The notes under the pieces are model-generated. The model had not been told where the DNA came from and made no database searches. It worked only from the letters and a program-made list of their open reading frames with translations. Position numbers and translations under genes: made by a program. A DNA stretch of 64,000 nt from Corella eumyota (taxonomy: Eukaryota > Chordata > Ascidiacea > Phlebobranchia > Corellidae): positions 7,812,001 through 7,876,000 of the forward strand of contig OY720100.1 of NCBI GenBank assembly GCA_963082875.1, written 5' to 3'. This document shows positions 11,747 to 28,100 of the stretch, piece after piece; the first letter of the stretch is position 1, and every line of letters starts with the position of its first letter.

Positions 11747-13519
11747 TCAAACCACCACCACTCCCTCAGAAACTGGCATTGAAATATTTGCCGTCACAAT
11801 TGGTTTCGAGTTTCCATCTTGTACGATAAGTGCAGTTACTGTGTCTTGTGTGGGCTGATCAGATGCTATACACTCGATTCGAACAACAAATTTGTACAAA
11901 ACACTCGGAACCAATGCCGGGAGATTAATTATTTGAGGAGATACAGTGTAGATCTTATCAGGATATTTAAACAAAAGCTTGATTCCAATCACTAGTTTTG
12001 GATCTGTAGAAGTTGGACACCCTGTATTTTCAATAGCTAGAATCATCTGAAAAACTGGACCTATTCCTTGTACAGTTGCAGATAGCTTCAGAGGAAGATC
12101 GGGGTTGTCAGAGATTGGTGTAATGCTTGATTGCATGCTTTTTAGATAGGTCTGTGCAACATTTAATTTCATGAGTTGCAAATCGTGTTGAAAGCTTTGA
12201 AACATGGCCACTGAGTTCTCACGTTCATGAATAGATTGGTCAACATACAACTGAGATTTCTTGGGGACATTGATTTTCTTTCTTTGAGATTTAGGCGGGC
12301 CTCTATGTGTGGCTTTTTCAGAATACTCTGCTGTTCTTTTCATTATTAAAACCTGTAGAGCTCCTGATGCAAGAACAACAACCAGAGTGCTGTCTTCACG
12401 GCCATAGCGACCAAAACTTAATGCTTGAGGCCGATCATTTAAATAAATAGTATCAACCAGGTTCTTGTCCCTGTAGATTCTGACCTCTTTGTTTGCAAGA
12501 CCAATGACGATTGCTTTAAATCCCTTAGATTTATGGTCCATAAGTGCAGTGCACAACACATTTGCAGGTAGGTCAACACTCCACAGCTGTTTCCCTTTTA
12601 CAGTATAACACGCTAAGGTTTGTTCCATCGTTGCTATGACGATATGTTTAAACACTCTTTCCATGCCGACAATTTGAGAGTCGATTTCTAGAATGACTTT
12701 TGCCTCTGTAAAGTCTTTTTTGTAAAAGTAAACTTTACCGTCCCGACAAGCAACAAATATGCGAAAATCAACATCATACATGCCAGAAACATTAATAATT
12801 ACAGGAATGTTGGGACATTCAAACAATCTAAGTGGTGTAAAAGCTTCAGAATCAATAATGTAAAGTTGCCTATGTTCAGTTCCAACTACAATACATGATA
12901 TTGCATCCTCCTCGGCTAATGATCTTTTCATTGTCGTCACGCATGTAATAATCGTTTCTCGTTTTAAATGCATGTTTTTACGTTCTTCAATAAAATTTTG
13001 AGCTTTTTCGTCTGTGTCGATTTGTAAAAAGTGTAAAGTGTGAGAAGTAAGTGCAGACGACTGATATTCCATTTTAAGTGTATTCAAAGCCTCAGCCAGT
13101 GTAACTACATCGATATCACCATTTCTTACTTGATTCCATAAAGCTTGCTCCTCAGGTTGGACTTTTAGGGAGGGTAGATTGTATTTGTAGTAAGGTCTCA
13201 TGTTTTTGTACACAAACAAGCACGGCCCAGAAGCAACGACGACACCAGGCGTCCTTGGTTCATTTAGGTCCATGTAAACTGTAACAACTCCTGTGGGCAG
13301 GTCTAGAAGGGTGTTTTCCTGCACTACAGATGTTCCTTTTAATACCTTGATTTTCATATTGTATGTTCCAGTTCCTAGATCAGCTATAACCAGTTTTCCA
13401 TCCCCGTCTCCGTTTAAATCAGCGAGAGTTAAGCAGGATGAAAATGTGTAAAGTCTCGCCAAAGGATCGTTGTGCGCATTAAGCCAGTTTGCATTAACAT
13501 CTTCCTGTTCTTTCTCCAT
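11747..13519 (-). CDS. BBS1: BBS1, BBSome subunit (single exon)
   Basis: BBS1 is a core subunit of the BBSome, the coat complex that carries membrane proteins in and out of cilia and binds ARL6/BBS3. The 590-residue frame is uninterrupted and close to the roughly 593 residues of the human protein. The N-terminal beta-propeller begins NDPLARLYTFSSCLTLADL followed by DGDGKLVIADL; further blades include FRIFVACRDGKVYFYK and WSVDLPANVLCTALMD. A helical insert lies around residues 120-170 and the C-terminal gamma-adaptin-ear-like domain begins after a basic linker near residue 410 and ends in an ISMPVSEG stretch. Start ATG at 13519 gives MEKEQEDVNANWLNAHNDP, matching family N-termini. Lack of introns is unusual against the neighbouring genes; the frame is intact, so this looks like a functional gene that lost its introns, possibly through a processed copy. 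Confidence 0.97.
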   Translation of the reverse strand: MEKEQEDVNANWLNAHNDPLARLYTFSSCLTLADLNGDGDGKLVIADLGTGTYNMKIKVLKGTSVVQENTLLDLPTGVVTVYMDLNEPRTPGVVVASGPCLFVYKNMRPYYKYNLPSLKVQPEEQALWNQVRNGDIDVVTLAEALNTLKMEYQSSALTSHTLHFLQIDTDEKAQNFIEERKNMHLKRETIITCVTTMKRSLAEEDAISCIVVGTEHRQLYIIDSEAFTPLRLFECPNIPVIINVSGMYDVDFRIFVACRDGKVYFYKKDFTEAKVILEIDSQIVGMERVFKHIVIATMEQTLACYTVKGKQLWSVDLPANVLCTALMDHKSKGFKAIVIGLANKEVRIYRDKNLVDTIYLNDRPQALSFGRYGREDSTLVVVLASGALQVLIMKRTAEYSEKATHRGPPKSQRKKINVPKKSQLYVDQSIHERENSVAMFQSFQHDLQLMKLNVAQTYLKSMQSSITPISDNPDLPLKLSATVQGIGPVFQMILAIENTGCPTSTDPKLVIGIKLLFKYPDKIYTVSPQIINLPALVPSVLYKFVVRIECIASDQPTQDTVTALIVQDGNSKPIVTANISMPVSEGVVVV

Positions 13520-16500
13520 ATTAACTAATATTAAATAATTTATATTAGAGATATATCTAATTGTATAATTACTGTAAATTGTTTCTAAGCAGGAGCTTTT
13601 AAAAACAAAACAATAACAAACGATTTCTGTAAGAATGTGGCACAGTAGTTGTAGCTAATTTGCGGCACACGAGAAATTGCATAGTTATATTGACTTTTGT
13701 TTTACCCTATATTTGACTATACGAGCACTATGCCTTAAAATAAGTTATTCGTATCGCTAAAGGCTATAATTCTACATATCTGTAATAAATTTGCCTAGAA
13801 ATAAAAAAATGCGTTAAAATTAAATTAATTGCTTTACCGCTTTAATGCTAGTTTGTTTTACAAAAATACAATTTATATTTTTAAAGGACCAGCTAATTTT
13901 ATTTTAAAACTACAGTTTAACTTTATGTAAAAAAATCTAAAGCCTTTATAAATGTACTGTTGTTGAGTAATTATTGCAATTTAGGTGATAAAATTATATT
14001 AAATTGTATATTTTATTAGTTAAAACAATTTAAATAGACACATAAATAAAAACAGTGGAAACAACATTTTCTTTTTATTAAAAAATTTCAAATTCTTAAA
14101 AATTTAAAACTCGACATTAATGTTGTGTCACAGTTTGCAATTAAAAAAAACGCATTTTGATTGAAAGCTGCTAAAAGCCGTTGTTATGCAACGCTCTTTG
14201 GACTTTGCCATTGTTGTCAAATTAGTCTATTGCAACGAGCAAATAAAAGATAAGCATGCGCTTAATTGCATGTTATAATCGGAAAAGTCATCAAGCGTTA
14301 TCGACCTGAAGTAGAAACAACCCCACGCCGTAACAGGCAACCGACACAATCTTGTTTGTTTGACTGACTTTTCAGTCATCTTGATCCACTTAGGTAATAA
14401 AATCGAAGCCGGTGTGTTTGCTTTTATTGTTTGCGTACACAGAGTCGGGACCCGCTCGTACCAGTTTTACTCAAGTCCGCCGTGCAAGCCAAGCCTCATA
14501 AAAAGGCCAGCGAAGCAAATTCGAAGTCCACACAACGTTTTTTTCTGCTGGTGTCGGGCGTTGGCCAATTAGTTTTTGCTTGTAATGTAAGAATGACAAA
14601 GCTCGCTATCTTTTGTTAGGAGTTAGCAAGTTTGAAAAACAAAAGTTGCTGAAAAATATATCAAGGTTAGTTGAATTTCAAATAATAGCGTTAGATTTGT
14701 AAAATTAATTAAGTAAATAAAATAAACCTATATTAGACAAAACACCATTATTAAAAAAACTAATATTTTACTGATTCATTTGTAGGTTAAGATACATTTC
14801 GAATCTACAAAAAAGACAGAACAGAGACACAACAAAAATGAAAGCTTAAAAGGTAATATCTAAATTGCGATTTATTTTTTTAAATTAAAAGAAAAATGAT
14901 GGCACCACCAGACACTCAGAAACACGATTTACTGTGACGTCGTAATTGTGTATCTGAGTGTTTCTCTGTGACACCATTACTATCAGCAGATCATACCAAA
15001 AAATAATGAATTGCTATTTTAATTTACTCTGTTTAAAAATATTGACTTTCTGGTTAATAAAGGATGTTCAAGATAAGACTGTGGTATTTTTTCGTATTTT
15101 AAATGACATAATTTGACCGCGTGTTGATTTAAACGTGAAGCAACCTGCATGCAAACATATTAAAGCATCTTGGGCAGGTCATAACATGTTTATAGGCAAG
15201 ACCAAAAAACAAAAATATTATTTTGATATCAAAAATATCAAATTGCTTTTCTACTATTAAAATAAGCCCTCTATGTTCGTTAAATATCAATCCGAAAAAA
15301 GCCAAATTATTTGTAATATTTTTTATTGAACAGGGTGTGGTTTTTTGATTATGATTATTGGTCTCCTGGAAAACGAAAACCAACTTTTGAAAAGGCGGGA
15401 ACCACGTGTTTTTTTAAATGCTGTAAGTATAATTATGTCTATTCTTAATTTAAACTCACTAGTAAGTCAACAATGACAATAGTTTTATTGTGTTTTAGGT
15501 CAATGACATTTAAACCTATTTATGTAAATTTTTAAGAGAGTTTTATTGTAATCAATCCTAATAAACTAAAAATAAAGCAAAGTTGTCGGAAATTTACCCT
15601 ATTCAAATTGAAATCTATTTTAGGTGATCGAAAATGATGACACCACATGTTTTGAAATGTGTGTAAAGTCGACCACGTAAAACAACTATGCAACCTAATA
15701 ACTGTACATATCTGATGTAAAAACTGTACATATCATTACTTTAGTATTATCCAATTATTTTATGTAAATTAAAATGTTGTATTATTATTTTGTGCAACTT
15801 AATTTTGTTTGTGATAGAAACCAATACACATTAAGTCGTGTAATAATACTCCTGAATCCAACTCCACTTACAGTTACAGTTGAGATTGTGTTATAGATTA
15901 GAGGTCATGGCTTTGTAATTACTTGAATTTTGTGCACCCACAATGCGAGAAAAACACACAAAAAGAGGCAAGCGGGGATGTCTCCCACTCCAGGCAAATT
16001 GACTCAAGATAGCTTGGGTAAATGCTACATGCTTGCTCTATGGCTTTTTTATCGCACTTTGCACTGTGCGACCGTAACTCTAAAAATGCGCAATCAAAGA
16101 ACGCAAACAATACCGTTCGTAAATCTACATTGCGCAACGATCGCTATAAGGATTTATAAACTTATTAGCGCACTGGTTAATGGTTAACAATTTAAGATTG
16201 CACGTAGACACGCACAGTATAACTCAACAACGTTTTCTGTTTGTCGTCCCTAAGCTTGTGTTTAGTTAACGTGTTTGTAACAAATCTGATTTATAGTACA
16301 TCAGGGGGCCGTGTATTGTTGCATAACCCCTTGCACATATTTATCTGAACTAACTATGACCTGATTGCAGCATAACAATACGTGGCACGGCAAATTTCTT
16401 ACACATAATAGTAAACCAAACAATTTGTAATTTGCTAAAATCTCTAAAAAAATTAACTGAAACAGGAATATTTTTGTATATTAATCAACATTACAAATAA

Positions 16501-16571
16501 GCTACTTTCCGATTTTTACAATTTATCACGGAAAAAATTGTTTTCTTACTTTTTAAAATAAAATTGCTAAG
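13520..16571. other. Intergenic, about 3 kb
   Basis: The BBS1 5' flank on the left and the TGS1 3' flank on the right. It contains a less AT-rich patch at about 14280-14620 with overlapping plus-strand open frames of 60-70 codons (no family match, no splice pattern), which may be a non-coding exon or promoter-proximal sequence. A hairpin lies at 14899-14977. A moderately GC-rich patch at 15930-16180 likewise has open frames on both strands without recognisable products. Confidence 0.45.
14899..14977. repeat. Imperfect palindrome (long hairpin)
   Basis: The left arm, around acactcagaaacacgat, pairs with the right arm, around attgtgtatctgagtgt, with about two mismatches and a one-base bulge. 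The outer ends ATGG and CCAT also pair. The loop contains tgacgtc, which resembles a CRE/ATF site. It may be a very small palindromic MITE or a structured RNA; no clear target-site duplication was found. Confidence 0.55.
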
Positions 16572-22395
<5,824 letters not shown>

Positions 22396-22442
22396 CTACC
22401 AAATAAAGTATATAAAGTTAGGTTTAGTGTTAAATTACAAAA

Positions 22443-22723
22443 CGGTCCTACTAATTACCAGACAGGACCACACAGGGCCGTACAAGCAGACAGGCCACAC
22501 AGGATAAAAAAAATAAAATGTGAAAATCACGTAGACTGTTTTTTATGTTAGGGCAACTAGGAGGATTTCCTAGCAACGGGGTGGGGGCAGAAGATAATAA
22601 AAAAGGTTTAATTGTCGATATTTGGTGTTTATTAAATGACAGTAAAATCAGTTGTCAGTTTTCACGTCCTGTGCAGTCCTGTGTGGTATATATTCCCCCC
22701 TGTGTAGAAATTAGTAGAACCCT
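22443..22723. mobile_element. hAT-type MITE with GGGTNCTACTAATT ends
   Basis: About 281 bp with terminal inverted repeats (CGGTCCTACTAATTA at the left; AGTAGAACCC at the right) and an exact 8-bp duplication ttacaaaa (22435-22442 and 22724-22731). Subterminal acaggaccacacagg and cctgtgtgg motifs also pair. The element lies just upstream of the most 5' readable TGS1 exon. A related, more decayed copy lies at about 58780-59045. Confidence 0.75.
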
Positions 22724-22942
22724 TTACAAAATAAAACCTCAAAATGATTAAATTCATAAAAAGTATAAAATGTTTTCAAAAAACGCACGAACCTCATATA
22801 CGACCTCGTTAAAAGACAACCAAAACTATTTTCCTTCATATTATTTTCAAACTCATAAACCAGTTGACCTACTGCGAGTTTGGTCCAGTGGTAACACATT
22901 TTCTAAATCTGAAAACAACTATTATAACAAAATCAAAAATTG

Positions 22943-23483
22943 GGTAGAAATTATAACATCACCCTGAAATGTCGAACAATAGTAACTGTTGCGTCCTAAT
23001 AATGAGCAGTGGTATTATACCCCCAACCCCCCCCCCACCTCCTTCCCCATTACCAACAAAACAATCCTTATATCCCCCTATCCCCCTTCCACCCCCTTAA
23101 ATTTACCCCATTTCTTATACTCTTGTTGTTGTTGTTGTTGTTAAAAATTAAAAATTCTACCAAAAACATTTTTTGTGGTTAATGACAAAATACCAACTAA
23201 TGGAGCTCAGTATTAAACTAAAGTTATACCGATACTTACGTATAAAAACGACTTTTTAACTTGTTCAACAGTTAAATCTAGCTATTAAGGGTCTTAAAGC
23301 TTTCAGTTTTGCTTATACATCTTTTATCCATCAAAACACGCTATTTTTTTTTACGCAAATTCCATAGTAAAATTTCATCGATTTTTATTGTTACGTAACA
23401 TTTTCTTGTTTACAAACCAGTTACCATTGTGACGCAACAGTTACTATTGTTCGACATTTCAGAGTGATGTTATAATTTCTACC
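22943..23483. mobile_element. MULE-like element with ~55-bp inverted repeats and 9-bp duplication
   Basis: The left end GGTAGAAATTATAACATCA and following bases to about 22995 are repeated, inverted, at about 23432-23483, with only a few mismatches over about 55 bp. A 9-bp direct repeat, caaaaattg, flanks it exactly (22934-22942 and 23484-23492). Long TIRs with a 9-bp duplication suggest Mutator-like; this is inference, since there is no transposase frame. The interior contains a C-rich tract and a short (ttg)n run. Confidence 0.75.
23012..23100 (+). repeat. C-rich/pyrimidine tract inside the MULE-like element
   Basis: Runs of C (up to about twelve) alternate with short A/T spacers, so the minus strand carries several G-runs that could form a G-quadruplex. 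This is very unlike the AT-rich surroundings. A ttg trinucleotide run follows at about 23124-23140. Confidence 0.7.
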
Positions 23484-23492
23484 CAAAAATTG

Positions 23493-25131
23493 TTCATTCG
23501 CACATGTTTATGAAAGGGGAAGTACCAAGAGAGTTGCCAAACAAAACTGTATAGTGTTTCCAAATAATATTTATGTTAATTTTAGGAAAAACATACTTAT
23601 TTTTAATTGATTATTTTAAGTCAGTAAATGCAAACTTTCTTGTTTAACTTAAATTACGTCTAAATTTAAAAATTTAACTAAACTATCCAATTTTCCCATC
23701 CTACTTTTAAATATACAAAAAAAATAATTTTTTAAACTCACTTTGCAACGTATAGCAATGGAGAGCAGTATAGTTATTACATATCATTCTGCGAAACAAC
23801 CTTTTTAATTAAAACAAAATTAAACTATTTTAAAATTGATTTTACTACAGTATTACAAAAATCAAAGCATGAGTCCAAAGTGTACAAAAGTGCTCCAGTA
23901 GTGCATAAAAATGGAGACGAAAACTATTAATTGTCATGTTTATATTACTATCAGTTGGCTACATTTTGGCAATAGCATTCTCGGGCGGTTTACAACGCTT
24001 TAAAAACAAATTAAAAATCATACAAGAAGAATAAATCAGCACCATTCGTCGTTTTACTATACCAGATAGCTATAAATGTACAAAACCCAATTAACTTAAA
24101 ATTTCAATAAAAACATGTAAAAACAGAAAATCGTGTTATAAAATAACAGAAAAAAATTAATAAATATTTCGTTGAAGTGGGCTAGCATACAGTAGCAAAC
24201 GAGAAAAAAAATTAGCAAACACCAAAATTAAACAGGCAAAGTAAAAGCGCAAATATTAACAGCGAAACACAATGGGTGAAACCGAGTACTGAACAGCACA
24301 AAAATATAATAAAAACACCAAAATTAATACACAAAATACTAAAAAAACATACTTCGCGAAAAAAACATACATCATACTCAAACAAAGTAGATAATAATAA
24401 AATTAAACTGTTACACAATGTCTTAGTATTTAGAATTAAAGAATATATGAAGAACGAAAGGAACACAATGTACAAAAATATTGATTACAGAAATTGCAAA
24501 AATAAATGATTGTGATTAAACAGTGATTGGGAAAAAAATATATAAAAATAAATTATTTTTAAATTAATAAACATGAGATTTAACCATGTGCACTTTTTTA
24601 AAGTAATACTGTGTAAAAAATTGCTCGTGCTATTAGAAGGAATGTCTTTTTTTAGGCTGGTACACTTAGAAAATCATGTTTGTTAAGAAGAAAAAATTAC
24701 ATGAAACAGCAGCCAAAAAACTCTTCTACCAATCAAATTTGAAAATTTGGGTAAAAATAAACGGCAAACGGTCATGCGTCGTCGGGAAAGAGTTTAAAAA
24801 GACTATTCGCGTCGCGCCTTTATTTGATCATTAAAAAATTATGTTTCAGAAAACAAACACTTTTGGGCGAAACTAGATTCCGATGGTGATGATCAATAAA
24901 AGGCACTTGCTCCAATATCGCGGATGACATAAAACGAGATTAATAATTAAGCTTGGATTTACCCGAAATTTTTTATAGCAGTCTAAAACACGCCATTCCG
25001 ATTTCAAAATTTCAAGATAACAAAATTCCAGTACGAGGCGGGGTGAATGAACAAAGGTCGGAAATTATTTATGAGGAATTTGGAATGGTTTGATTTTGGC
25101 GTGACGTCACGGGAACAAGAGGAATTTTTTT
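23493..25131. other. Intergenic, TGS1 5' flank and SEA/EGF gene 3' flank
   Basis: AT-rich; should hold the missing TGS1 first exon and promoter. A candidate start (minus strand, about 23796-23750, followed by gtgagt) has a phase that does not fit the next exon, so it was not used. An A-rich stretch at 24180-24510 gives low-complexity Lys/Asn frames on both strands that I regard as noise. Confidence 0.4.
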
Positions 25132-28100
25132 TTAGAAATAATCGAGCGCCTTATTTTCTTTCGTTGATCTTTGGTTGGGGTTGACGGGAGAAAAAGTGCT
25201 ACTGCTGTGCTCTCTCTAAAAAAAATTAAATCAAAAATCAAATAACACAAAAATAACAATAAGACTTTGCAAAAATGGATATTGGAAAAAAACATTAACT
25301 TAAATAAAACAAAAAAAATTTTTAAATAATTTTGTAATTAAAACAATTTTAATAATTAATTTAATTTTAAATATTTTTCTACAACGTTTTTAAGATTAAT
25401 TTTTTAAGGTCCTTAACCAAAAATAAATTTGGTAATAATTTAAACATAAAACATTTTAAATCTACAATATAAATGGTAACAAAGCATAAGCATAACATAA
25501 TAAGTTCTTGTTATTTTACCTGGTGTGAAGCACCCTCGAAACCATGATTGGTATGCCCGTTTGTTTGACTTACTTCGTTCGAATTATGCCTTTGTACCTG
25601 TGCAAACAAAATATTAAAAGTTTTAATATATCAAAAATTTAATTTTGAATTTTGGGTTATTAAAATTAAAAAAATGATTTTATAAATTTAAACACTACGA
25701 TGTGTAAGACTTTTAAATTTTTATTACTTAAAAAAAAATTTAAAAACTTTTATACCGAACTTAATTTAAATGAGAATAAAAATTTAAAATAAAAAGCAGT
25801 ATTTCAAATGACGACCTTGTAAATTAAAATATAGGCGTAGCCTTTGATTTATACCCATATTATAAATCAAGAATGTAAGCTAGTACAACATTAAATACTT
25901 GATTAATTGCGTATATAGCAAACGTTAAGAATATAATCATAATTTATTCCATAAATAGATTACAAATTGTTGACTTAAATTTCCAAGCGTGTAATTAGTG
26001 CGTTATGACTCTGTACCATATCCTATCTATTATGTAAGTAAAGCTCTTAGAGAAAAATTAAAAATAAATAATTAATGACAAGTTACTTATGCGAATCATA
26101 CGCACAATGAATTAGAGGTTAAATATTAGGTTTAGCATATGTTAACATGATTTCGTGTTTAGTTAAACCGGTAACATAAAAAAACATGTTAATTAGAGTA
26201 ATACTATAACATTTTTTTTATTTTTTTTTCACAAATTATATTTTTTTTGTATATCGTTTTTGTATTTTTACCAAACCAAATCAAAGTTAAACCAAATTTG
26301 AACCAAATTTAAAAGTACAGTTTCAAAAATAGATTAAAATGTGAATTTTTTTACCAATGGGTTTTAACTTACCGATGGGGTTGTTGAAGGTCTTCCGTTA
26401 TTAATACTTGTCATCTGCATATCCTCTATGTTACTTTTACCTTCGGGTAACCATGCCCTCATCATACCAGGCTGGAAGGAAGTGAATGGGTTCTAAAAAT
26501 AAAAATTATATATAATAATTAATAATTACAGAAAAACATAAATGTAACACCAATCTTAAATAAATATTTTATTTAAATAATACTAGTTGGGTAAGAGATG
26601 TTTTATTAACTTAGACGGGTATTACAAAATCGCTTGTTTTAATATGGTATTGCTCATTAGGCTTTATTATACTAAGTATACCGTACTTTCCCTTAATAAT
26701 AAAACAAAGGTTGTGTTTAATTAATAAGGCCAGGCACTTACGCTAGAAAACTAAAGCGCCAAACAAAAATTACACGAAAAAATGTTTACTTAACTAAATT
26801 AATTACCTAAAAACGTGATTCAATTTAAATATTTAAAGCTTATATTAGTATGATTTACTTTTTAAAAATTTATGCAATGACACAACAAACAAAAACAGCT
26901 AAAAGGAAACTAAAATAAAACAACAAATTTTATTTTTTATAATAAATTCAAGGTAAATCAATAAAATCGACATCATATGATGCGAATGCAAATACAAATA
27001 ATATATTTGGTTGTAAATAAATGGCAAGTCGTTAAGTCGAAATAGAAAGTCAAACGTAATTGTGCCTGCACTTCGAAATAGAAAGTCGAAATTAGAAAGT
27101 CAAATGTAATTGTGCCTGCGCTAATATTGACCAAATGTAATGCATTAAGTCTGTATTGGTATTTTTGTCATAAGAATAAGTTAACTTAAACGCGATAAGA
27201 TACCCTAAAATATATGTTTTTTTTAATTATTCACAATTATTATTACAAAGAAGTTTGTTTTTAAAAACACGCAAGATAGAAAAAAACATAGCTAAAATAT
27301 ATCAATTATATTTCAAATTTAAATTCTAAACATTTAAACAAACTTAATTTTTAATTTAAAAAATTTTTATATATATTTAAAATTAAATTTGTTATAAGTA
27401 CCCAACCCCGTCATATAAGTACCCAATCCCTTTCCTTATTTAATCAAGGTGTGAAGTCCAGAATTAGTAAATATGTAGTGACGTATAAGTAATTAACTAC
27501 AGCACACAAAAAAAATCAAAAACAAACTAAAAATTTAAATATTTTTGAGATTGATCACCTTTGGTTAAAAGCAAACGTAAAGCCCTTATATCAAATCAAC
27601 GCAATCAAACAAATATAATTTTTTTTAATAAGCCATTAATCAAAAATAATTGAATGGTTGTTAAAATAAATCCTACCGATCCATACATTTTTAATTGATT
27701 TTTTTTAAATTTAAAATTGTATATAATTTATTTAATTTAATTTTTTTACAATGTTTTATTATATTAAAAAAGGGAATTTTTAAAGGAAAGCCCTTTTTTA
27801 AACAAATTTTGCGCCTTTACAATATTTACAAATTAACAATTGTGCCAATTTAATTTATTTAATCTAAAAATAATATGATAAAAATAAGGACAACTTTTTA
27901 GCTAAACCCAGAGTTATTTGTTAAATTGTACTCGACCGAACCAATTAGTCAACATACAAAAAAATCCGATAATGAATCAGTGAAAACGTATTGATCAACT
28001 TTCGCTTGGAGTGCACTTGAACATTGCTTGAATAATACGAAATAAGCGACAAAGCTATTTAAGTGGCTATTGTGTTTAAAACTCTTCGTTATCGCGTTTG

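Noticed and set aside
14360-14619. Overlapping plus-strand open frames of 60-70 codons in a less AT-rich patch
   Set aside because: No family resemblance, no convincing splice sites, and both frames are open simply because the patch has fewer stop-like AT words.
15919-16187. Open frames on both strands near the TGS1 3' end
   Set aside because: Both strands are open over the same bases, which is typical of chance; no domain or signal seen.
24212-24509. Hydrophobic and Lys/Asn-rich frames on opposite strands
   Set aside because: They arise from the same A-rich tract; the hydrophobic one is only the complement of Lys/Asn codons.
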